From Liolophura sinensis (taxonomy: Eukaryota; Mollusca; Polyplacophora; Chitonida; Chitonidae): 64,000 nt of DNA. Numbering within the stretch: the first letter of the stretch is position 1; the number at the start of each line of letters is the position of its first letter. This document shows positions 1 through 11,600 of this stretch, in pieces. Made by a program: the position numbers and the translations under genes. Where the stretch lies: positions 11,645,385 through 11,709,384 of the forward strand of contig NC_088295.1 of assembly GCF_032854445.1 (NCBI RefSeq), in the 5' to 3' direction. The notes under the pieces are model-generated. The model saw only the letters and a list, made by a program, of their open reading frames with translations. It was not told where the DNA came from and made no database searches.

Positions 1-310
1 GATGGACACAAACGCACTCTGTCATGCCCAGGAAACAGATTTAACGGAAGATTTGTTGAGGGTGTAAGCATTGTGAGTCAGCTACGTGTGTACGTGCGCA
101 GTTCGGTATATGGTTCTTCTCATGTTATAACTGTGCACATTCAATGCTTCCTGAAGTCAGAAATGTTGATCAACAATATATCGATATACGGGCTCCGTAA
201 ATCTTCTTGATTTTGTTTTGGGCATCGCGAAATTAATCGAATGAAGATGCATTGCCGATAGATGCTGTTCTAACAAATCCGTTATAGGACTTAACCATAT
301 CATTAGAACA

Positions 311-640
311 CTTCAGTTGCCTAATGGTTAAAGCGTCCGCTTCAAAGTGTGGAGACCTGCGATCAAACCCGGATCAGGTCATACCAAACACTTTAAAAGT
401 GGTACTTAATTGGATCAGCACTGCGAGGTTCAAGCGGGGAAACAGGACTGGTTAGCATGGTGTGAGTATAATGTAACTGGGTGAGGTGTCCTGGAAGGTG
501 ACTTCAGTGGCAGCAGCACATTGGCAGCATGCATGGATTTGCCCTGCCACAAGAGGACAGGTTCGCACCCACACCTAATGACACACCTACACCTCCTCGT
601 CGGTATGGGACTGAAAAATTGTTAAGTATGCGACGTCAAT
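311..640 (+). mobile_element. tRNA-derived SINE, widespread molluscan type
   Basis: A tRNA-like head has an A-box-like TAATGGTTAAAGCG and B-box-like GCGATCAAACCCG. The body continues with CTTTAAAAGTGGTACT and ATAATGTAACTGGGTGAGGT. The 3' end GACTGAAAAATTGTTAAGTA and CGACGT resembles known bivalve SINE tails. Divergent, so old. Confidence 0.75.
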
Positions 641-800
641 ATATATTGACTAATTGCAGCAGTAAACGCAACGGCAACGGGTAGCAAACGGTTAGCCATA
701 TTAGGATCCGAATTCTTGTTTTGTTGTGATATGTAGTTAAGATATTATATACGTACAATATGACACTCACATATAATGTTTCCATGCACGGACCATCTAA

Positions 801-1102
801 CGTGTCTTGGTCTGGTGGTTAGAGGCGCTTGTCTTTCGGTCGCTGACACTCACGATGTTCGAGTTCAAAACCAGCCATGGACAGGGAATTGTAAGCTCGC
901 CTGCACTCACTGCTTCAGGGGCTTTGGTGATAACAAACTGTCGAGTTTAACGTTAAATTCCACTTGTCTTTCATGGTATGTAATCACATCTGGGAAAGTT
1001 CGTCAGTAACTTGCCAAAGGTCAGTTATTTACCCCAGGCACTCAACAGGCTGCCAGTAAAAAGCTCTTGAGTATGGCGTTTACAGCCATCGAATAAATAA
1101 AC
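801..1102 (+). mobile_element. tRNA-derived SINE, second family
   Basis: Head GGTCTGGTGGTTAGAGGCGC with B-box-like GTTCGAGTTCAAAA. Body GGGAAAGTTCGTCAGTAACT and TGCCAAAGGTCAG. Tail CTTGAGTATGGCGTTTACAG and AATAAATAAA. The small open frame at 776-1009 is a by-product. Confidence 0.7.
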
Positions 1103-1199
1103 TTAAGCCTAAAGAGTAAATTTCTTTCTGAATATGATGCTTTAAAAATGACGATGTTGTGACGATGTGCTACGTTTTTCGTATATTCCAGGCTATGAA

Positions 1200-1930
1200 A
1201 TAATTTTAATACTCTACTGATCAGTTTTAAAGCTTTACAATTCACTCTTGAAACTTTGAAAACGGCGTATTTTTAAGTTTTAAAACTCACTTTAATTTTT
1301 AAAAAATGCGGCGTACAAGCCTAGTTGTCAGTGGAAAACGCTGCTCTCTAGAAAGCGGGAGCCGAGATCGTCTCTTTTACCATATATGCCTTTGGATATG
1401 TACCTTCATGGTACTGCCTGTACCGACCCAAAGAACATTAAAATATGACTGAAAGTCTAGTCCTTATAGCATGTTATTAATCCAGTTGCAAATGGTGTTG
1501 AAGTCTAAACACAATGTAGTTAAGCTTTTGTAAACACTCGCTGTATATATATTGACAAATCTGTATGTTTTGCAAGGATTACATCTGGTGTGAGGCATTT
1601 TTATTACAGCCTTGAAGTCTTTTTAGAAGATGAAAATGAATTGTAAAGCCTTAAAAATGAGTTTAAAATGATTTTAAAAAGCTTTTAAGTAGATTTTTAA
1701 AGTTTAAAATACCCGGTAGGGCAAATTTTCAATGTTTTACAATGGGTTTAAAGGGCATGTTTTGTTTTTCTTTTTAATGTTTAATTATCTTATTTGTTAT
1801 ATACTTTAAAAAAAAACTATTAAAAAGTTCTGTAAATAAGTTTTGAAAAATAACGATCATTTTCAAAGCTTTAGTAATGATTTTCGGACCCTTGGAAATA
1901 TTTTTAAAGCTTTAAGAATATGGAGTAGAT
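1200..1930. repeat. AT-rich stretch with repeated TTTAAAGCTTTAA words
   Basis: Low-complexity DNA rich in TTTTAAA and AAGCTT words, for example near 1216, 1672 and 1899. No gene or known element seen. Confidence 0.4.
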
Positions 1931-2200
1931 TTCGCCATGGCACCCCAAGTATAACTAGGCACACCTTCATTTTTTTCTCCAAATTTTCAGTTGTCTTTAT
2001 TTTTACCACAGACTACACCTATAACTTGGCCCTGGAAGTGGACAACTACAGCTTAAGCTAATACCTGTCGGTATATAATATGACACAATGAGTATAACGG
2101 GTATCACGATAAATCACGATATGCTTAAAACTGCTGAACTATTTATGGAAGTCTCTGAGCCAACACATTCGTCTATATCACGTTTGTCCGAGTCAGAGAT

Positions 2201-2213
2201 ATCGGCCAATCAC
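2201..2213 (+). promoter_or_regulatory. CCAAT box upstream of pyrophosphatase
   Basis: CGGCCAATCA matches the NF-Y consensus. It lies about 230 bp before the first ATG, in a GC-richer patch (about 2150-2560) that is probably the promoter. No TATA box was identified. Confidence 0.4.
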
Positions 2214-2436
2214 TACGGACTTCCCTCCGAGCCACGGTGTTTCTCCGTTTCATTCACCCTGTCCGCATCCGCTTAAACAACTCGTCTGCTTTCCTGTTAA
2301 CCTAATCTTACTGCGACGAGCAGGAAAGATGTTTTTTTATTAACCTGGAAGAGTTGTCGCGCTTGAGATCAAAGTCCAACACTAGGTGTCGCGTTACAGC
2401 TTACGCACGTTATACCGGCTTGGATCAATTGACTGA

Positions 2437-2644
2437 ATGCAACGTGTTTGGTTGACGAATTCCGCGTTGAGACGACTGTGTCATCTTTCGTCTGCGCTGG
2501 GTATTAAAACTCCCGTCCCTTATTTAGAGCGTCATCCCGTAGCTGCCAGCACTTTATTACATTCCTGCCGACAATCTTCCACGATGTCGTACTCAGCTGT
2601 CGAGAGAGGAAGCCCTAACACTTTGGATTATCGAATTTACTTTT
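2437..2644 (+). CDS. PPA1: Pyrophosphatase exon 1, two in-frame starts
   Basis: The ATG at 2437 follows an in-frame TGA at 2434-2436 and has T at -3, a weak context. The ATG at 2584 has A at -3 and begins [20 protein letters not shown], which aligns with the usual cytosolic N-terminus. The 49 extra residues contain six Arg/Lys, many Ser/Leu/Ala and one acidic residue, as in mitochondrial presequences. The exon ends at a GTGAGT donor in phase 1. The transcription start is not defined. Confidence 0.9.
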
Positions 2645-5600
2645 GTGAGTGTCCTATAAAATATTCGGTGCTTGTCAACCAAAGCATGCAATGTATAGTA
2701 TCAGAACGTTGATATAGTGGTATGTTCTCTGATGGCACATATCAGACTGCTTTCCTGCTTGGCCAGCACTAATTACTGATCTTCTTATCCAATATCTGGT
2801 TAAACTTGGTTGAAAACGTGATAGATATTGACCTCTGGTGGTCTTTATTGAATGGTCATTGGGTGTAGTACTACATGTACATACTTTTATACAGAACTAG
2901 TGCCGTGTATCACATGCAACACGCACATAGGCTATTTTCTCTCCCCCCTGCTAAAAAGAAACTAAACTGTGAAGTGGATGTTGTAACTTTGCGAACGTTA
3001 GGAGTATTTTTCTTTACAAACATAAATTTGAAATGGATTATTAAAGTATAATCAGTATAGTTATTGCAAAGCATGTTAATAATTATCAATTACCAAAAAT
3101 TATTCTGTTTGCAAGGCTGATTATCACAATTATTTTTAAGAATTAATTTTTTACTGCTCGATCATCAGAAAAATTGGGGTTTAATATTAAGCAGCAGAAT
3201 TATCCAATTTAATTCATAATTCTGTATTATTCAGTTTTCCCAGATGTCAAGCCCATTATTGGAGAGCAATTGTTTCATGCTAAAGACTATTGAACTGCCT
3301 TCTGATAAATTATAGGCTAATGATCATTCTTCTTTGTAATATTATGGTTATTTGAAGTTACATGGTAAATAGAAAATAATGAGGAAAGAGAAGGCTGAGG
3401 ACCTGAGAAGAAGAGAAAATAATGTGAAATAGATCAAGTTAATTTAATTGCTATCATAGGTGTGAAAAGCTCACTAACAACTGAAGTAGTTAGGGACAAC
3501 TGGCATGTTTTTGTTTGTGTGAGGATGAGGGATGGGGGGCAGGGGATGGTTTTCATCACTTTGATTAAAGTGTATGATTCATGGCCATGATGACGCAAGA
3601 AATTCAATATGTTTTAATGTAGATATTTGGGGAAAACAAGAAGAGATTCCATACACTTCCTACTACATTGTATTAGTGGTAATGGAGTGGTGCTTGTTGC
3701 CTAGTTACAAGTACTTGAATGTATGGTTAACATAAATGATAACGCCATAAGATGGTGTCAGGTAAGGTGGCAGATCTTTAGTTCCTGGGATTGAAAACAT
3801 GTCTATAACATAGATCTGATGATGCATTTCTGCCATCAATGTACAGTAACAAATGCACAGTAAAATGTACAGTAACTTGTGCGAAAGTGGTTATAAAGGA
3901 TTGAGCCAGTGCTCATGATTATCTGTAATTAATAGAATAGCTGACTTTACCACAAAGTGGATCTTGTCTAAATGTCATGAAAACAAGAAACAATCAATTA
4001 ATCCTGAATGTAAATATTTTTATTATTTTTATTATTTATTCTCACTGACAGGCATTTCATTGTAGTGTATTGATACATATGTATACAGTTGATAGTATGC
4101 ACCATCTGTGAGCCATTCCTGCAGGTACAAAACTATTATCAAGAGATAAGAAAGTTGTTCTTGTGCGGTCCACTTCCTGGTCAAACTGATTGTGAGGTGT
4201 ACAGCATGTGTAAGCTCATACAAATCTCCCATACATGTGTTGGTCAAGCACGAGTGTACGACAAGTTACGGAACAACACCAGTTAATCCGTGTTCTGACC
4301 GCTTGCACTTGAACTAATTACAGGTATCACAGATAAGTACAGGTGTGGTTTGGATATAAGCCTATTCAGACGGTCAATAAATAATGTAGAGGATCAGTTT
4401 AATCTAGTTGACAGGGTGCATTGGAAGGCATGTAGTCTCTATGCTTGAAGATCAATTGTTTCTGGCCTGTGACATCTTACATTCCTGTGCCAGTGTGGCT
4501 GGAGTTGACTGAGCACACACATACCACACTCACAGTTAACATACACTTTTCTCACATACATGTATCAGGAGGCAAGCAGCCAGAAGAAAGGAAGCACATA
4601 TTTCCTCTTCAAAGTGGACAGATTATAAAAAGTTACATGGCAACTCAAGTAGTTTATTACATGTTGAATTACATTAGTTATTCAACTGTGAGAAATGTGA
4701 GACTAAGATTAATATGTTTTCATAAAAAAAAAATATTATGTACCTACTCAGTGTGACCTTTAACTGATCTTTTTAATTTTGTAATAATTATACAAACTAA
4801 ATTCTTCTCAACAAATAATGCAATACTTTATGCAGATAACTCTATGAGGATGCACAGGTATTAGGTATTTGTTTTTACATGCGGTGAAATCATTTCCTGT
4901 CGTGTGCCTTTGTGTTTTTGTTTTCCTTTCATACTTGTTAGAAATGTCCTGGTGTAGCCGTTGACTCCACCATGATTAAACCTATAAAAACAATGGCTTT
5001 TCTGCATTTGTATTTCTGTTATTAGTTCATACGAGCACACATCCTGATAATCATCAAAGAAAGATAATAATCAGAGAGGAGGAAAGGAATTGTGGACTGT
5101 TTGGCTGGATGGTGTGTCTTTATAGGAATGTATAACATAGGGACAGTACTTGGTCTATATCCAGTCAATGAAAGTTGCAGTTTACACTTTAATATACAGT
5201 TATGCATTAAGTGCAATTCCAATTTTGCACAACTCCGGTATGATCACTTTGGTAAGTGAAAATATAAAGCAGATATTGTAAATTATATAATCAGATAACA
5301 CTATGCAATGTTATGCTGGTTTGAGGACACCTTTGCCATGATTTGACCTGCATATGCCCTCGTAAAAACCTCCACAGAGTTTCCAGGCTTTTGACATTAC
5401 ATCACACCTTTTTTATATTTTTAAAAAAAAATTTTTTTTATTGTTTTTCTATCCCTTCTGTTTACAGCGGGACCAACTGGGTTTATCTCACCTTTCCACG
5501 ATATACCACTGTATGCTAACGCAGAGAAAACTGTGCTCAATATGGTTGTAGAAATTCCAAGATGGACGAATCATAAGATGGAGGTGAGTGATGACTGTAT

Positions 5601-8600
5601 CTTCACTAACAGTTGTTCAGCATTTAACTATTTGTATCAGTGATGTTAACATCTCTCCTTGTCATCCATGTCTACTTTACATGTGTATGTAGTCCATCTG
5701 ACCACTTTTTTGTCATGTTTACTGTCAGTGGATACACTTAAACCTTGTCAGATCTGGAATTTACCACAATTTTAGATTCTTTCTTTAATGGTGTTGAATT
5801 AGCATTACAACTGGTAACCAATTTTTACTGTATGAATATCAGTAGTGGTATTTTTCTTGTGAATTCTAATTTTAACTCTTTGCACTTTCATTTTAATTTA
5901 CTTGACATCAAGCATTTGTACATGTGGAACAACTACAGGTGTTGTGAAAGTGATGCAGTGTTAGGTAATCTGTGGTAATGTAAATGGAGCAGGTACACAT
6001 ACAGCAGGTTGTTGAATGGCATCAGGGTGTAGAGGAATGTACTGTAGTGTTCAGCACACCAGTGAAGTAGCCAGATGTTGCTCTTTAGTTGGTAATCCCC
6101 ATTTAGCCTCTATTTCACCCCTGCTGTTCCCAGGTTCACTCATTGCTCTGTCACGGTGGGCTTAAAATCTGTTGCACATACTTTTGAACAAATGCACAGG
6201 CTTTTTGTTATTTGTGTTACTTTTTACGGTACATATATTTGAAATGTTGAACTTTGCCTGGTATTTGGAAAGGTACAACTTCTTTTGACAGCAATCATAG
6301 TAGACTATGACAAAGTACACTGTAGACAGACTCAGTCATTACCACCTAGATTGTGCAGTGTCAGTAGACCTATGGACACATGTTCACTTTTTTAATGAAA
6401 TAAATTCAAATCAGTAAAGATGGCTAGCTGGTTGAGTGGTCTTACACTGTATTATTAGTTTAAACCACAACCCTGTCAATTGGAAATAATGCTGCATTGA
6501 AACCACCCAATGCAGATTGCCTACCACCTGGGTATGGCAAATCACACTTGATTTCTTGTTTCCTTTCACCACAGGCTCTTCATTTTACTCCCATGTGTCA
6601 AAAATAGGTGGGATTATCACAAAATGCACCCAAAATAATGAAACAAATAATAAATAATGAAAGAAAAATGGAAATTGTTCCGCTGCCAGAATAAATTTTC
6701 TAAAATACTGTGACAGGAAGCAGGAGTCACATCTCATATGCCTAATCTTTGTAAAATGAGATTATGTAGAAGCCCCCATGATCACATCAATGTAATCTGT
6801 ATGCTCTAGTGCATGTAGCTGAACCATTCACTGGCAGTGGCTGTGGCTTCCTCAGCCAATCAGAATTCACATGTAACTTTGACCTTTAACTGCAGGTTTC
6901 CTCTTTATAGTCCTTCCTGAACTGTCACTGAAAAAAGAAGACATTGGACCAATCATAATCAAGACTGTTGGACATAGGACAAACAGATATCCCACACACT
7001 TTTTTTAGATGTATAGGAATGAGTTTTTCTCTCTTTGGAAGAATTCCTGGTTTATTATTCAAAACAGTTCCAAATAAATGTTCAGGGATTGCTAGAAATG
7101 ACAGAATTCTGAGATCTGTCAGTTGGATTTTTATTTTTCATCTTATTTTCAAATGGAATTGTCATGAGTTTGCCCCAGGCTCTGCCCAGTTTCCTCCCAC
7201 CATAATGCTGGCCGCTGTCATGTAAGTGAAATATTCCTGAGTACATCATAAAACACCAATCAATTAAATAAATATTTTCAAATGAAAAGTTGGTAACCAT
7301 CCACTGATCAGAATTGTGGTAAAAGACAAGCATTTATCGGACATTAGTATCGTTATATGGCTTGCTTCATCACGTCGCCAGAGGCACAAGTACAAACTGA
7401 TCTACAGAAGTATGTCATTTTTTAGGGTAGCTGTTTACTTGCTGTCAATGGAGTGTTCATACTTTTTGCCACCCATAGAACATCTGAATGCGACTGTACT
7501 TTGAGAAAGGAAATATTCCTTTTTTTTCTGTTTCTGTTTCCATCAAATGAACATGTGTGCATAAGTAATGATAATCAAATGAATCATTAAATGTTGTATT
7601 TATGAACCCCTCAGATCAGCAGAGAAGACAGTCTAAACCCAATCAAGCAAGATGTGAAGAAGGGGAAGCTGCGGTTTGTGAAGAACTTCTTCCCACATCA
7701 TGGTTATATATGGAACTACGGGGCTCTTCCTCAAGTAAGCTGAACTCTGCCTAGCTGTCATATTCAACTGAGTACACAAACTGCAGCAAAGATATCCTTG
7801 ATTTATAAACTGTTTACATGATTTGTTGACCTGCACATATAGACTTTGATCCATGATCTGGAAATACTTATCAAGTACATGCAACACATCTCTTTGTACT
7901 GTGCATGTATGTGCTGATCTTAAACTTTGAATGATTCTAGCATTTTTTTTCCATTACTTGCATTAAAAAGTTGGATTTTTGAGATAAAAGAACGTAGAAG
8001 TACAGCAATGGGTTACTGAATTTCACGACCGGTAGACATGTAATAAAATTGATCAGTACCCTTCAATATCATGATAAAAATGTGTGTAAAAGTGTATTGA
8101 TCACAGATTGCACAAGCATTATACTCATCTTTTATTTACATTTTTCACCTTGTTACTATGGAAACCAGAGTAAAGTATATTGATGTATCAATATTTTACC
8201 TCCTCAGACTTGGGAAGATCCCAGTCATGAAGACCCGGAGACTAAGACTAAGGGAGACCAGGACCCCCTGGATGTGTGTGAAATAGGCCAGAAGGTGGGT
8301 TCATGAGCCTAGGGTTGTGGTACTTCCTGTGTCATGAGAATGAGGTCACCTTGTCACCATGTATCATCAGGCAATTGGCAATTGGTTTTCACATTGAAAG
8401 GCTTATTAGTTGGTGTAGTGCATGTCAGTTGGAGTAATTGAGTCCCGACAGGGATTTTTGTCTTCCAAAGAATTCTTAATGAAAATCCTTATGTGCTGAG
8501 CCAAATAGAGATCTCTTCATGGAGTCCACTTACCCTTGAGCAGTGAGTTTGTTGACTCAGATCCAGCTCCTGCGGTTCAAGGCTCTAATTCAGGAAATTG

Positions 8601-11600
8601 GTCGAGTTTAGTAGTTTGACTCTGAATTCTGCATTCTAAATAGATTACATACATATATCATGTAAGAAATCAGTAAATTTCATATTACTTCTAAAACTGC
8701 CGTGAGATATACTCTGCATATTAAATCATATTATATATTTAAAAATTTAGCTGAACCTAGCAGCCAATGCATTTGTGCAAAGCCAAGGTATTACAGAAAC
8801 AGGTTTGGGTCATATTTAATACACTGTTATGCAATTATTTAGCTGAAAGGTATGAAGCCTTAGAAGAGTTTAGAATAACCTGGTGTGTATCTGGATACAG
8901 CTATAACTTTATAGAGACCCTGGATTGTTTGTTGAAGGTTCACAAGCGCGGAGCTGTCATACAAGTCAAGGTGCTAGGTGTTATGTGTCTAATAGATGAA
9001 GGTAAGCAACTGTTAACACTTTATTAACTCACAAGATCAATATGTTTTGGGGGGGGGGTGGGGTTGTGAACATGCTGTGTAGTTTTCTGTCAAAAAACAT
9101 TGATCAGAGCACCTGCAGTTTTGTTATGGCCAAGATGAATATCATAAGGTTGTTAACTCTTGTCATTTGCAGGAGAGACCGACTGGAAAATAATCGGTAT
9201 AGATGTGAATGATCCATTAGCCAAGGATGTCAGTGGTGAGTGTTATACTGCATAGTGAGTGCTGATGTCCTCAGCTTTAATAAAACCTAGGTGTCTTCAT
9301 ATGTTACACTGTAGGACTGTGATCTATGTGAATCCAGGTGTTAGACTTTGGGACTAGCATCTGAGTGAATCCAGGTGTTACACTTTGGAACTGAGGTCTG
9401 GGAGAATCCAGGTGTTACACTTTGGAACTAAGGTCTGGGAGAATCCAGGTGTTACACTTTGGAACTAAGGTCTGGGAGAATCCAGGTGTAACACTTCAGA
9501 ACTAAAGCCTGGTCTAGTCCTGATGTTAAACTTTGGGACAGGGCTTGGTTATTTCCAATGGTACACTTCAGGATAAAATTATAGGAATGAAATCCAGGTT
9601 TTTACATTTCGAAACTAAGATGGGCATAAATTCAGGTGTGCTCTGAATTATTACAATCTGTTATAGCCTGTGTGTTCATGTAGGTTTATGATATGCAGAT
9701 ATGTTGAATATTAGGTATTTGTTAAATTAAGTTGTTGACAGCTTGTCATGTTTGTTTTATTCAGATATAGAAGATGTGGATAAACACATGCCTGGATTAT
9801 TGAGGGTAAGTTGCAAGAAATGCAGGATTAACTCACATGGTGCTTTGAACACTGTGTCCTTGGTTTATTTGCATCTCTACTTTTTGAACTCCCCTGTTCA
9901 CATTTTACCTAAGTGGGGGATTAGAAACGGATGGTTGGCACCGTTAACAGCATGAGTGAGACAGACAGTTTTAAACGATGTTCAATGGATAACAGTGACA
10001 CTTATCACTTCTGGAGTATCTGATCTTCACTCACAGAACATATAAATATGCTTTCCATGGTTTGGAAAATTCATCGCACAGACAGCTACAGAGATCACCT
10101 TAATACTTTCCTGGTGGCGTGGATGTCTTCTTGTCCGAAATGGCTATACTCTCAGAGTTAATCGTAGAAAATATAACTGGATAGCGTGGAAATGTACGGT
10201 TAAGGGCTGTTCTGGCACAGTCTGCACTAGAAACGACATCTCCAAATTCGGTCAAGATCATATCCGTGTACCAAACAGTTCTACTGTTGGTGTGAGTAAA
10301 GTCATGCAGAATATTGGGAAAAGAGCCTTTGAAGAGGATCCATGCACCTATACCAACCATATATAGAGAAGAACCAGTGAATCTCTGAACAGACAAAGCC
10401 ATGGCCAGAAACCTCGCAGCTTTTGAGTATATGCCTCCCAAGAGGAAAAGACTTCCTACTGACTAGTGATGGTGAGGAAGATACAATTCTCGTGTTCAGC
10501 ACAGAATCAAAGCTGTGACATCTGTCAGAGGCACCAGTCATCTACGGAGATAAAACCTTTTTTGAATCTTTCAACAGATTCAACAGATCTACGTCTTGCT
10601 TTTGTGGAGGGCAGCTCTGACAAGTGGATTGAAAACGTCCATCCAATTTGCAGATGCAAGAATAAGTTATGGTTAACTTATTCCATATTTCATGTTATAT
10701 GTGACTTGTAAATAAACTTATAAATAATAAATTCTGCTAGTGTCAAGGTAATCCTTGTGTTAATCTGACTGATACCTGGTGAGAGCCTCTAATCCATCTG
10801 GACCCCTATTTGCATTTCGCCTAATTGATTTTAGGTAGGCGAAATACAAAGTAGCCGAAACGGGAAGACGCTGTGTCCTTTTGTATCCCACAACCCTGCT
10901 GGATAATCGTCTATCTGACCTCACTGTAATAGTCCTGAATGTTACAGACGATGATAAATGTAATTATTCATCTTTTTCAGGGCAGCATGTTGCAAGAGTT
11001 CAGAGATAAAATGCTCCAAAAAGACCGTTACACTTTGTTATCTTACAATAGACAAATAATGTTACACCCGATGTGTAATGTAAATAAACTTGTTCCAGAA
11101 CCATCCTTTATGAGGTTTCTGAGTGTGATTGTAACTTAGATTTTCAGATACACTGTTTTGTAACTTAAGCAATCCCAAATTTTCAGATACACAATTTTGT
11201 AACTTAAGCAATCCCAGATTTTCAGATACACTGTTTTGTAACTTAAGCAATCCCAGTTTTTCAGATACACTTTTTACCTTAACATAGAAACATGTTCTAC
11301 TTGCCATAAACATTTCATATATTATTCTGTGTATGGATTGAATTTTTCAGGCTACAAATGAATGGTTCAGGTATTACAAAGTTCCTGATGGAAAACCAGA
11401 GAACAAGTTTGCATTTGATGGAAAAGCTAGAAACAAGGTTGGTTGTGTAGCACTGATTAGTTAATTTGATTCTGAGATGTTAGGGGAAAGGTTACAAATA
11501 ATCTCATTCAAAAATTTCTGTGCTTGAAACAAGTGTGATCTTTACATGTACGTTGCCAAGCAAATATGTCACAAGGAAGATAACATGGCATAAAATTCCC

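Noticed and set aside
10100-10541. Minus-strand frames of 113 and 79 codons
   Set aside because: Shadows of the FLYWCH relic on the plus strand.
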